Assembly (NCBI RefSeq): GCF_001469025.1
Contig: NZ_LNIZ01000002.1
Span: forward strand, 1-64,000
Reading direction: 5' to 3'
From: Trueperella bernardiae
GTDB taxonomy: Bacteria; Actinomycetota; Actinomycetes; Actinomycetales; Actinomycetaceae
Length of the DNA: 64,000 nt
Shown: positions 9,691 to 17,698 of the stretch, piece by piece
Layout: every line of letters begins with the position of its first letter
How positions within the stretch are numbered: position 1 is the stretch's first letter
Position numbers and translations under genes: made by a program
The notes under the pieces: generated by a model
Database searches by the model: none
What the model was told of the DNA's origin: nothing
Seen by the model: the letters and a program-made list of their open reading frames with translations, nothing else

Positions 9691-9720
9691 CGGGCCGGCT
9701 GGCTTTCGCCAGCCGGCCCG
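9691..9720 (+). terminator. Intercistronic hairpin after the binding-protein gene
   Basis: A perfect 13-bp stem (9691-9703 with 9708-9720) closes on a TTTC loop, 10 bp beyond the stop and 12 bp before the first permease. No T-run follows. It is better read as a 3' stabilising or partial-termination hairpin that raises binding-protein levels relative to the membrane components than as an operon end. Confidence 0.6.
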
Positions 9721-9732
9721 CGAGGGGCAACT

Positions 9733-10692
9733 ATGTGGCGATACATTCTTCAACGGCTCGGTCAGGCATTCGCGGTCATGCTCATCGTGACCTTCTTGAC
9801 CTTCCTCCTTCTTCATCTTCTTCCCGGCGGCGCCGCCCGATCCGCGCTCGGCCTGGATGCCACGCAGGCGCAGATCGATGCCTACAACGCGCAGATGGGC
9901 TACGACCAGCCCTTCCTCACGCAGTTCGGCCTCTACGTCCAGCGCCTCCTGAGCGGCGACCTCGGATACTCCTTCCGGCTCAACCAGCCGGTAGCCGACG
10001 TCATCCTCCAGCGCCTGCCCAAGACCATCCTGCTGAGCCTTCTCGCCACCACCCTCGCCGTCATCATCTCCATCCCACTCGGCGCCATCCAGGCCGTCTA
10101 CCGCAACACCAAGGTCGACTACGCCATCACTGGGATCGCGCTCCTGGCCTACGCCACCCCGCTGTTCTTCCTCGGCATCATCTTCATCGTGGTCTTCTCC
10201 CAGTGGTGGCCAATCCTTCCCCCGCAAGCCCCGCAAGGCTTCACGGTCGCCGAGATCCTCAGCCAATGGAAGGGCCTCATCCTGCCGGTGGTGACCCTCG
10301 CCGTCGTCGCCCTCGCCGCGTTCACGCGCTACGTGCGCTCCACGATGGTCGACAACCTCAACGAAAACTACATCCGCACCGCCAAGGCCAAAGGCCTTTC
10401 CCCCTCGCGCGTGACCATCCGCCATGCTCTGCGCAACTCCCTCTTCCCCGTGATCACGCTACTCGGCATGTACATCCCCGCCCTCTTCTCCGGCGCGCTC
10501 GTGGTCGAACAGCTCTTCAACTATCCCGGCATGGGCCTCATGTTCTGGCAGGCAACCCAGACCCGCGACTACCCCATCCTCCTGGCCTCCACCCTCATCG
10601 TTTCCCTCGCCACCGTGATCGGCGCCCTCATCGCCGACATTCTCTACGCCGTGGCCGATCCCCGCGTCCGACTTTCTGGAGGTGACAAATGA
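9733..10692 (+). CDS. ABC importer permease, DppB/OppB type
   Basis: A 319-residue inner-membrane permease with the usual N-terminal segment (WRYILQRLGQAFAVMLIVTFLT as helix 1) and five further predicted helices. The EAA coupling region reads NYIRTAKAKGLSPSRVTIRHALRN, which docks on the ATPase, and the C-terminus is IADILYAVADPRVRL. It overlaps the next permease gene by 4 bp (ATGA). It forms the translocation pore with the DppC-type partner. Substrate is inherited from the binding protein upstream. Confidence 0.92.
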   Translation: MWRYILQRLGQAFAVMLIVTFLTFLLLHLLPGGAARSALGLDATQAQIDAYNAQMGYDQPFLTQFGLYVQRLLSGDLGYSFRLNQPVADVILQRLPKTILLSLLATTLAVIISIPLGAIQAVYRNTKVDYAITGIALLAYATPLFFLGIIFIVVFSQWWPILPPQAPQGFTVAEILSQWKGLILPVVTLAVVALAAFTRYVRSTMVDNLNENYIRTAKAKGLSPSRVTIRHALRNSLFPVITLLGMYIPALFSGALVVEQLFNYPGMGLMFWQATQTRDYPILLASTLIVSLATVIGALIADILYAVADPRVRLSGGDK

Positions 10693-11678
10693 GTGAGTCC
10701 ATCAACGACGCGGTGGCCGGCGCCCCCGCCTCAAGCCGCAGTTCCTCGAGCCACAGTGCCGGCGTTGCCGGAGGTGGATCCGGCGGTGCTGCCGTCGTCG
10801 TCGGCGACGCCACGCACGCACGGCGCCAACTCGGCATCGGACGCCAAGGCATAGCCGTCTTCTTCGAGAACAAGCTCGCCGTCCTCGGCCTGTGCCTCGT
10901 GGTCGCCCTCATTCTCTTTTCATTCGTTGGCCCCCTGATCTACCACACCGATCAGGTCCACACCGACCTCGCACACGCCTACCTCGCCCCCGGCGAGCTC
11001 GGCCACCCGCTCGGCACTGATTCCGTCGGCTACGACCAGCTCGGCCGTCTCATGCTCGGCGGGCAGACCTCCCTCATCGTGGGCCTGTGCGCCGGCCTGC
11101 TCGCCACCGCCTTCGGCACCCTCTGGGGAGCCGCGGCAGGTTTCATCGGCGGCTGGGTCGACGCCGTCATGATGCGCCTCGTCGACGCCCTCATGTCGAT
11201 CCCCGCGCTATTCCTGTTCATGCTGATCGCCACGATCATCACCCCCACAGTCCCGCTACTCGTGCTCGTCATCTCCGCGTTCGCGTGGCTCAACCCGGCG
11301 CGCATGGTCCGTGGTGACTCCATCGCATTGCGCTCGCGCGAGTTCATCCTCGCCATGAAGGGCATGGGCGGCTCCCCGGGGCGGGCCGTGCGCACCCACA
11401 TCGTGCGAAACTCCATCGGTACCGTCATCGTCAACGCCACTTTCCAAGTCGCCGACGCCGTCCTGTACGTCGCCTACCTATCCTTCCTCGGACTGGGCGT
11501 TCCGCCGCCCGCAGCCAACTGGGGCGGCATGCTCTCCTCCGGCCTGTCCGAGGTCTACTCGGGCAACTGGTGGCTGATCCTTCCCCCCGGTATCGCGATC
11601 ATCGTCCTGGTGCTTGCCTTCAACTTCGTTGGCGACGGCCTGCGTGACGCCTTCGAAGTGCGCTTGAGGAAGAGGTAG
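10689..11678 (+). CDS. ABC importer permease, DppC/OppC type
   Basis: A 329-residue partner permease. Residues 1-50 are a Ser/Gly/Ala-rich cytoplasmic tail unusual in length for the family. The first helix follows (ENKLAVLGLCLVVALILFSF), then HPLGTDSVGYDQLGRLMLGG, which is typical of DppC. The EAA loop reads REFILAMKGMGGSPGRAVRTHI. The start overlaps the stop of the upstream permease, and the ATPase gene begins 2 bp after this one ends. Confidence 0.92.
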   Translation: MSESINDAVAGAPASSRSSSSHSAGVAGGGSGGAAVVVGDATHARRQLGIGRQGIAVFFENKLAVLGLCLVVALILFSFVGPLIYHTDQVHTDLAHAYLAPGELGHPLGTDSVGYDQLGRLMLGGQTSLIVGLCAGLLATAFGTLWGAAAGFIGGWVDAVMMRLVDALMSIPALFLFMLIATIITPTVPLLVLVISAFAWLNPARMVRGDSIALRSREFILAMKGMGGSPGRAVRTHIVRNSIGTVIVNATFQVADAVLYVAYLSFLGLGVPPPAANWGGMLSSGLSEVYSGNWWLILPPGIAIIVLVLAFNFVGDGLRDAFEVRLRKR

Positions 11679-11680
11679 AC

Positions 11681-13750
11681 ATGGATACCCTGCTATCAAT
11701 CGAGGACCTCTCGGTTCGCATCCCCCGCCGAAAAGACGAGGTTCAGCCGCTGTCCGGCGTCAACCTGACAGTCGGACGCGGGCAGACCCTCGGCATCGTC
11801 GGCGAATCCGGCTCCGGAAAGACCATGACGGCGCTCGCCCTCATGGGCCTCCTACCCTCCAACGGGTACGTCTCCTCCGGGCAGATCACCCTGGACGGCA
11901 AGGCGCTTGTGGGGATGGACGACGCCGAGTTGCGTCGCCTACGTGGCACCGAGGTGGGCATGATCTTCCAAGATCCCATGACCTCCCTCAACCCCACGAT
12001 GACCATCGGCGACCAGATCGGCGAACCGCTGCGCGTCCACCACTCGGCGTCGAAGAAGGAGGCCTACGAGGCGGCCATCGACATCATGCGGCGCGTGGGG
12101 ATGCCCCGACCCGACAAGATCGTCGGCGACTACCCCCACCAGCTCTCCGGTGGCATGCGTCAACGCGCGATGATCGCCATGGCCCTCATTTGCCGGCCCA
12201 AGCTCCTCATCGCCGACGAACCGACCACCGCCCTCGACGTCACCACCCAGATGCAGATCCTCGACCTCATCGACGACGTCAAGGACGAGTTCGGCTCCTC
12301 CGTCATCCTCGTCACCCACGACCTCGCGGTGGTAGCCGGGCGAGCGGACTCCGTGGCCGTCATGTACTCGGGGCGCGTGATGGAGCAGGCCCCCTCGCGC
12401 GAGCTGTTCACCAACCCGCGCCACCAGTACACGCGCGCCTTGCTCGCTGCACTACCCGAGCGCGCCCACAACGCCGACGCCGAGCTGTACTCGATCCCCG
12501 GCTCCCCGCTGGAGATCACCGAGGAGGTCACCGGGTGCCCGTTCGCGCCGCGTTGTGCCTTCGCCCAGGACGTGTGCCACACCGTGACACCGACGCTCGG
12601 GGAGGGCAGCCACAAGGTGGCCTGCCACTTCCCCGGCGGCAAGCCGCTTACCAACGAGCTACGGTCCGTGTCGCGCAACGATGCTCTCGATGAGAGCAAG
12701 CCGATTCTTCAGGTCAGCCACGTCTCGCGCAACTTCCCCGCCTACGGCGGCTCGCTCGTGCGGCGCAAGATCGGCACCGTCTCGGCTGTCTCCGACGTCT
12801 CCTTGACCATCTACGAGGGCGAGGTCTTCGGGGTGGTCGGCGAATCCGGGTGCGGCAAGTCCACGCTCGGCCGGCTCATCGCCGGGCTCGACGACGTCTC
12901 CGAAGGCGAGATCGAGGTGGGAGGCGTGCGACTCTGCGGCCTGCGCGGTAAGGAGCGGAAGAAGTTCCACGCCCAGGTCCAGATGATGTTCCAGGACTCC
13001 GCCGCCGCGATGGATCCGCGCATGCGGGTGGACGAGATCATTCTCGAGCCGCTCAACATTCAGAAGGTGGGCACCCGCGCCCAGCGCCACGACCGTGTGG
13101 CCGCCCTCGTGGAGCAGATCGGCCTACCAAGCGACGCCCTTTCCCGCTACCCGCACGAATTCTCCGGCGGCCAGCTCCAGCGCATCGGGCTCGCCCGCGT
13201 GCTCGCGCTGAACCCGCGGCTGATCGTGTGCGACGAGCCGGTCTCCGCCCTCGACGTCTCCGTTCAGGCTCAGGTGCTTAACCAGATGCGGGCCCTGCAA
13301 CAGCGCTACTCGCTGGCCTACGTGTTCATCAGCCACGACCTGTCGGTGGTCCAGTACATGTCCGACCGCATCGCCGTCATGTACCTGGGCAAGATCGTGG
13401 AGTACGGCGACGCCGACAGCGTCGCCCGCCGCCCACTCCACCCCTACACGAAGGGGCTGGTGGACGCCGTCCCCCGCATCGAGGACGCCTTCACCGAGGA
13501 GGTCTCCCGCCTCAAGATCGACGGCGAGACCCCCTCCGCGATGGATCCGCCCAGCGGCTGCCGCTTCCGCACCCGCTGCCCCTTCGCCCAGGACATCTGC
13601 GCGGCGCAGGAGCCGGCGCTGCGAAAGCTCCGTACAGGGCAGGGCAACGACCAGTTTGTGGCCTGCCACTTCCCGCTGGTGGACGGCGTGCAGGCCCGAG
13701 TCACGTCGGCTATTGCTGGGTCGGGGCCGGGTGTTGCCGGGCGGGCGTAG
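11681..13750 (+). CDS. Fused dual ATP-binding protein (DppD-DppF type) of the importer
   Basis: A 689-residue protein joins the two ATPase halves that many bacteria encode separately. Half 1 has Walker A GESGSGKTMTAL, signature LSGGMRQRAMIAMAL and Walker B LLIADEPTTALDV. Half 2 has Walker A GESGCGKSTLGR, signature FSGGQLQRIGLARVL and Walker B LIVCDEPVSALDV. Each half ends in the Cys-containing oligopeptide-transporter tail (CPFAPRCAFAQDVC and CRFRTRCPFAQDIC). It energises the importer from the cytoplasmic side. The fusion is common in actinobacteria and guarantees a heterotypic ATPase pair. Confidence 0.93.
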   Translation: MDTLLSIEDLSVRIPRRKDEVQPLSGVNLTVGRGQTLGIVGESGSGKTMTALALMGLLPSNGYVSSGQITLDGKALVGMDDAELRRLRGTEVGMIFQDPMTSLNPTMTIGDQIGEPLRVHHSASKKEAYEAAIDIMRRVGMPRPDKIVGDYPHQLSGGMRQRAMIAMALICRPKLLIADEPTTALDVTTQMQILDLIDDVKDEFGSSVILVTHDLAVVAGRADSVAVMYSGRVMEQAPSRELFTNPRHQYTRALLAALPERAHNADAELYSIPGSPLEITEEVTGCPFAPRCAFAQDVCHTVTPTLGEGSHKVACHFPGGKPLTNELRSVSRNDALDESKPILQVSHVSRNFPAYGGSLVRRKIGTVSAVSDVSLTIYEGEVFGVVGESGCGKSTLGRLIAGLDDVSEGEIEVGGVRLCGLRGKERKKFHAQVQMMFQDSAAAMDPRMRVDEIILEPLNIQKVGTRAQRHDRVAALVEQIGLPSDALSRYPHEFSGGQLQRIGLARVLALNPRLIVCDEPVSALDVSVQAQVLNQMRALQQRYSLAYVFISHDLSVVQYMSDRIAVMYLGKIVEYGDADSVARRPLHPYTKGLVDAVPRIEDAFTEEVSRLKIDGETPSAMDPPSGCRFRTRCPFAQDICAAQEPALRKLRTGQGNDQFVACHFPLVDGVQARVTSAIAGSGPGVAGRA

Positions 13751-13825
13751 GCTCTGAGTTTGAGTGTCCCCGCAGGCCGCTTCACCGCGGCCGCCCGGAA
13801 ATCCCGCGCGCTCTGCCGGCCTGCC

Positions 13826-13902
13826 CCGACACTTCACGTGAACATACCGGCCACCGATCGCTATACGCGCCCGGCAGGCCCCAGATTCCTGAGTTGCGTC
13901 GG
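13826..13902. repeat. Dispersed 77-bp repeat (family 1), copy A
   Basis: This 77-bp element lies between the convergent ends of the importer ATPase and the ROK kinase genes. It has the family ends CCGACA and GCGTCGG, the GTGAACATACCGGC segment and the central CGATCGCTATA. Copies B to E (38084, 49935, 60044, 56123) have exactly the same length and the same terminal inverted repeats. Confidence 0.75.
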
Positions 13903-13967
13903 CCGCGGGTCTCCGGCTGTGGTCGAGGGTCCCCGGCTGCGGCCGGGGACCCTCGACCACCCCACGG

Positions 13968-14879
13968 TCACCGCGCGGTTGCGCCGAGGTCGGCCGCGCC
14001 GATGATTCCCGCGTCGTTGCCGAGGGAGGCCGCAACGATCTTCGCACACGGGAAGCCGCCCAGGCCCATCTGGCGGGTGTACTCCCGGCGCGTCGGCTCC
14101 AACAGCAGCTCCCCCGATTCGGACACACCGCCGCCAATAAGGAAGAGGTCCGGGTCGAAGATCATGCCAAGCGAGGCCATGCCGGCACCCAGTGCCGTGC
14201 CGATCTCCTCAAAGATTCCCAGCGCCACCGGGTCCCCCGCGAGCGCGAGGGGATCGACGTCGCGGGCCGTGGCCAGCCCGTTCGTGGCCGGCAGGCGTTC
14301 AGCCGCGAGCGCGTTCATCCGGCTACCCGAGCAGTACTGCTCCCAGCACCCCACACGTCCGCACCCGCACGGCAGTCCGCCCGGCTCGTAGGTGAAGTGC
14401 CCGAGCTCGCCAGCCAGGCCGTGCCTGCCCTCGAGCACCCGATCGCCGAAGATCAGCGCGCCTCCGATCCCGGTGCCCACCGTAATGGCCACCACCGAGT
14501 CATACCCTCGCGCCGCGCCGAATCGGTATTCGGCCCAAGCCGCGGCGTCGGCGTCGTTGACCAGGCGGACGGGAAGCCCAAGCGCTGAGGATAGCGGCGT
14601 GCGGACGTCCACGTCCGTCCAACGCAGGTTGGCCGAGGTGCGCACGACGCCGGCGTCCGAGTCCACCGTGCCGGCGAAGCCCACACCCACGCCGCCGATC
14701 TGGTCAAGGCCGAGGCCGTGCGCGCTGACGAGGGCCTTAACCTCGCGTGCCATGTCGGCGATCGTTGACTGCGGCGCCCCCGGATAGGAGGCGAACCTTT
14801 CCTTGGCGAGGATGTTTCCACCGTCAACGAGGCCGACGGCAATCTTCGTGCCGCCGACGTCGATTCCCACGCGCATCAT
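13968..14879 (-). CDS. ROK family sugar kinase (glucokinase-like)
   Basis: A 303-residue kinase with the ROK N-terminal ATP site (RVGIDVGGTKIAVGLVDGG), the catalytic region RLVNDADAAAWAEYRFGA, the ROK signature GELGHFTYEPGGLPCGCGRVGCWEQ carrying the ExGH motif and the zinc-binding Cys/His set, and IGGGVSESGELLLEP. It phosphorylates a hexose; glucose, N-acetylglucosamine or N-acetylmannosamine are all possible. The start (ATGATG) overlaps the stop of the ROK regulator upstream, with AGGAGG in range, so regulator and kinase form an operon. It sits beside the GNB/LNB operon, whose GlcNAc is handled by NahK, so this kinase may serve another released hexose. Confidence 0.85.
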   Translation of the reverse strand: MMRVGIDVGGTKIAVGLVDGGNILAKERFASYPGAPQSTIADMAREVKALVSAHGLGLDQIGGVGVGFAGTVDSDAGVVRTSANLRWTDVDVRTPLSSALGLPVRLVNDADAAAWAEYRFGAARGYDSVVAITVGTGIGGALIFGDRVLEGRHGLAGELGHFTYEPGGLPCGCGRVGCWEQYCSGSRMNALAAERLPATNGLATARDVDPLALAGDPVALGIFEEIGTALGAGMASLGMIFDPDLFLIGGGVSESGELLLEPTRREYTRQMGLGGFPCAKIVAASLGNDAGIIGAADLGATAR

Positions 14880-16048
14880 TCATGCCTCCTAGGTCGATAC
14901 TTCAGATGGCTAGTGTTGGATCCGATAAGCTTGAACGCCTCCCGCGCCACGCCCATGAGCGGGGCGTTCGCGCCGTTGGGTGCGATGTCAATGACGAGAT
15001 CCTGGCTGGCGGTGGAGCTGGCAGTATCAAACACCGAGGCACGCAGGGAGCTCATGAACACGCCCAGCTGAGCGAGCGAACCTCCCACGTAGATCGCGCC
15101 GGGGTTAATGAAGTTGACGATCGGCCCCAAAGCCCGGCCAATCAGCTCCCCAGACTGGCGCACGTACGGGTTGATTTCTGGCATGTCGTTAAGCACGGCG
15201 TCGACGATCGGGCGGTCGCCGAGGTCGAGGCCCGCACTCAGCGCCCGCTCGCGAATCATGGCACCCGAGGCCACCGCCTCCAGACACCCGATGCGCCCAC
15301 AGGCGCACAGGTTGTTGAGGTTGGGATCGACCCGCGCGTGGCTGATGTCTCCCGCGAAGCCGCCCGCGCCTTGGTAGAGCTCGCCGTTGATGACCACCGC
15401 CCCGCCGATGCCGGTACCCGCCTTGACGTAGATGTAAGAATCGGCGGACACGTAGGGCAGCTCCCCCACCGCGCATGCGCGCGTGTCGTTTTCCACCCAT
15501 ACGGGCAGGCCCGTCATCTCATTGAGGATCCCGCACAGGTCCGCCCCGTGCCAGCCGGGCATGCGGGCGGGTAGGACGAGCTTGCGCGTGATCGCTTCCA
15601 CCGGGCTGGCCACGGACAGGCCGATCGCGCCAATCTTGCACTCCGCGAAGTGCTCCTCTCGTAGCTGATTCCACCGTTCGACCAGGGTGGCCATCACCTT
15701 TTCGGGCGGCGAAGGGGAATCGAAGACGATCTCTTTCGGTTCGCGCATCGGGTGGATGGAGTCCATGATGCCGAAGCGCAGGTGGTGGGCGCCGACCTCT
15801 GCCACCGCCACCACCTCGGCGGTGTCGATTGAGACAAGGATCTTTGCCGGCCGCCCGCCGGTGGACCTGTTCGATTCTATTTCCTTAATCAGCTCCTGTT
15901 CGATGAGGCTGCGGGCGACGTTCGACGCTGTCGACGACGAAATCCCCATCGAGTGCACCAAATCCGATCGACGCCGGGCAACGCCTGACTTGATCATTCC
16001 GTATGCGGTGTCTAGCAAGTCGGTGCTTACCGCAGGATTCTTCGCCAC
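14876..16048 (-). CDS. ROK family transcriptional regulator (GNB/LNB cluster)
   Basis: A 390-residue regulator with an N-terminal winged helix (RRSDLVHSMGISSSTASNVARSL) and a C-terminal ROK fold with CACGRIGCLE and GTGIGGAVVINGELYQGAGG. It diverges from the GNB/LNB operon and overlaps the sugar kinase gene. In Bifidobacterium a ROK protein (NagR) controls the lacto-N-biose genes, so this is the natural candidate to do so here. It is a paralogue of the regulator at 6525-7685, with similar HTH and C-terminal sequence. The effector is probably a GlcNAc derivative, by analogy only. Confidence 0.9.
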   Translation of the reverse strand: MAKNPAVSTDLLDTAYGMIKSGVARRRSDLVHSMGISSSTASNVARSLIEQELIKEIESNRSTGGRPAKILVSIDTAEVVAVAEVGAHHLRFGIMDSIHPMREPKEIVFDSPSPPEKVMATLVERWNQLREEHFAECKIGAIGLSVASPVEAITRKLVLPARMPGWHGADLCGILNEMTGLPVWVENDTRACAVGELPYVSADSYIYVKAGTGIGGAVVINGELYQGAGGFAGDISHARVDPNLNNLCACGRIGCLEAVASGAMIRERALSAGLDLGDRPIVDAVLNDMPEINPYVRQSGELIGRALGPIVNFINPGAIYVGGSLAQLGVFMSSLRASVFDTASSTASQDLVIDIAPNGANAPLMGVAREAFKLIGSNTSHLKYRPRRHE

Positions 16049-16107
16049 TTAAACTCCTCCTTGAGCCGTGGTATCCGCTCTAGAATCAGTGTATCCTCCT
16101 ACGAGCC

Positions 16108-16126
16108 TTTTTCCAACTTGGCGAAA
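16108..16126. promoter_or_regulatory. Candidate ROK operator upstream of the GNB/LNB operon
   Basis: TTTTTCCAACTTGGCGAAA contains the perfect inverted repeat CCAA-C-TTGG flanked by T-rich and A-rich arms. It lies in the divergent region between the ROK regulator and the sugar-binding protein. Its TTTTCCAA half also occurs in the first ROK-flanked region (7775-7782). Function is inference. Confidence 0.4.
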
Positions 16127-16149
16127 CCATATCGTTATTATTTTGCAAA

Positions 16150-16178
16150 TTGCACACTGCGTGGATGAAGTGTGTTAA
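16150..16178 (+). promoter_or_regulatory. Probable promoter of the GNB/LNB operon
   Basis: TTGCAC (16150-16155) and TGTTAA (16173-16178) are separated by 17 bp and lie about 100 bp upstream of the first gene of the operon. A 7-bp GATTCGG/CCGAATC hairpin (16223-16239) would fall in the leader. Confidence 0.45.
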
Positions 16179-16278
16179 GCTCGAGGTCAGTTGAGGCGCA
16201 CCGAAGGCGATGTGCCAATACTGATTCGGAACCCGAATCTCGTCACCACGACACAACAATCCTCAAGGGGGAGGAAAC

Positions 16279-17613
16279 ATGACAAAACTTTCGTCAATCA
16301 CTAAGGTCGGAGCCCTCTTTGCTTCGGGCGCCCTGATCCTCTCCGCCTGCTCAAACGGTGCAGGCGGCTCGGAGTCCACCACCACGCCCACCAGCGGCGG
16401 ATCACAAACCTCCGCCTCCGGTGAACCCGTCACCATCGAGTACCTGCACCGCCTGCCCGACGGCGAAGGCATGGTCCCCGTCGCTGACATCGTCGCACGC
16501 TGGAACGAGGAGCACCCCGACATCCAGGTCACCTCCACCAAGTTCGACGGCGCCCCGGCCGACCTGATCAAGAAGGTCCAGACGGACGTCTCGGCCAACA
16601 ACGCGGCCTGCCTCTTCCAGGCCGGATACGCCGATCTAGCCGAGCTCTACGTCGGCGGTCTCGTCCAGGACGTCACGCAGTACGCCACGAAGTACGCCGA
16701 CAAGTTCGGTGATGGCCCGTTCGGCTCCATGCAGCTCGACGGCAAGTACTTCGGCCTGCCGCAGGACACCGGCCCGCTCGTCTACTACTACAACAAGGCC
16801 GCGTTCGAGGAGCTTGGCCTCAACGTTCCGACCACCTCGCAAGAGTTCATCGACACCGCCAAGAAGGCAGCCGAGAAGGGCAAGTACATTGCCACCTTCC
16901 AGACTGACGAGGCCGGCTCGATCTTCCCGGCACTGTCCGCGGCTGCTGGCGACCAGTGGTTCGCCATCGACGGCGATTCTTGGAAGATCGACGTCACGGG
17001 TAAGGGCACCTCGGCCGTCGCCGACTTCTGGCAGCAGCTGCTCGACGCGAAGGCTGCGCCCGTGATCGAGCGTTGGGGCGCTGACTGGAAGTCCAAGCTC
17101 AACGACGGCACCATCATCGGCACCATCGGCGCCGCGTGGGAGGCCCCGCTCCTCGCTGACGACATGGCCGGCTCCGACAACGTCGGCAAGTGGTCCATCG
17201 CCCAGCTGCCCGACTTCGGCAACGGCGGCGGCACCGGCCCCGATGGCGGCTCCGGCGTCGTCGTGTCCAAGACCTGCCAGTACCCCGAGCAGGCCATGGA
17301 GTTCAACGCCTGGTTCAACACCCAGGTTGACGACCTCGCCTCCCAGGGTCTCGTGGTCGCCGCGGCCGACAAGCCCGCCAACCCCAAGTACGCCTCCTTC
17401 TACGGCGATGAGGATGTACTCGCCCAGTTCGCCACCGCGAACGACGCGATGAAGCCCTTCCTCTACATCCCGGGTTGGTCGGCCGTGTGGAGCAACCTCG
17501 GTGAGAACGCCGCCGCCGCAGGCAGCGGGTCCAGCTCAGTGGCTGACGTGCTCAACCAGGCTGCCGACACCGCCAAGAAGGCCATCGAAAACGCCGGCCT
17601 GACGGTGAAGTAA
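16279..17613 (+). CDS. Sugar-binding lipoprotein of the GNB/LNB ABC importer
   Basis: A 444-residue family 1 extracellular sugar-binding protein (SBP_bac_1). The ATG follows GGGGGAGGAAAC. The lipoprotein signal ends in the lipobox LSAC and is followed by a Ser/Gly/Thr linker. Features typical of the family are IVARWNEEHPDIQVTSTKF, GKYFGLPQDTGPLVYYYNKAAF and the C-terminal DVLNQAADTAKKAI. It opens the operon that encodes the GNB/LNB phosphorylase. That matches Bifidobacterium, where the equivalent protein (GltA) binds lacto-N-biose and galacto-N-biose at the cell surface. Ligand assignment rests on this context. Confidence 0.88.
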   Translation: MTKLSSITKVGALFASGALILSACSNGAGGSESTTTPTSGGSQTSASGEPVTIEYLHRLPDGEGMVPVADIVARWNEEHPDIQVTSTKFDGAPADLIKKVQTDVSANNAACLFQAGYADLAELYVGGLVQDVTQYATKYADKFGDGPFGSMQLDGKYFGLPQDTGPLVYYYNKAAFEELGLNVPTTSQEFIDTAKKAAEKGKYIATFQTDEAGSIFPALSAAAGDQWFAIDGDSWKIDVTGKGTSAVADFWQQLLDAKAAPVIERWGADWKSKLNDGTIIGTIGAAWEAPLLADDMAGSDNVGKWSIAQLPDFGNGGGTGPDGGSGVVVSKTCQYPEQAMEFNAWFNTQVDDLASQGLVVAAADKPANPKYASFYGDEDVLAQFATANDAMKPFLYIPGWSAVWSNLGENAAAAGSGSSSVADVLNQAADTAKKAIENAGLTVK

Positions 17614-17621
17614 GAACACTT

Positions 17622-17669
17622 GTTCTTTTGCTGTGGGGGCGCCGAAAGGTGCCCCCACAGCAAAAGAAC
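17622..17669 (+). terminator. Strong intercistronic hairpin after the sugar-binding protein gene
   Basis: A 19-bp perfect stem (17622-17640 with 17651-17669), extended by three more pairs around a GAAA loop, starts 8 bp after the stop. No T-run follows on the + strand and the permease gene begins 29 bp later. It is likely a transcript-stabilising or partial-termination element that keeps binding-protein mRNA in excess. The importer at 7875 has the same arrangement. Confidence 0.7.
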
Positions 17670-17698
17670 GGGATGCAGAAACGGATGGAAAAATAATA

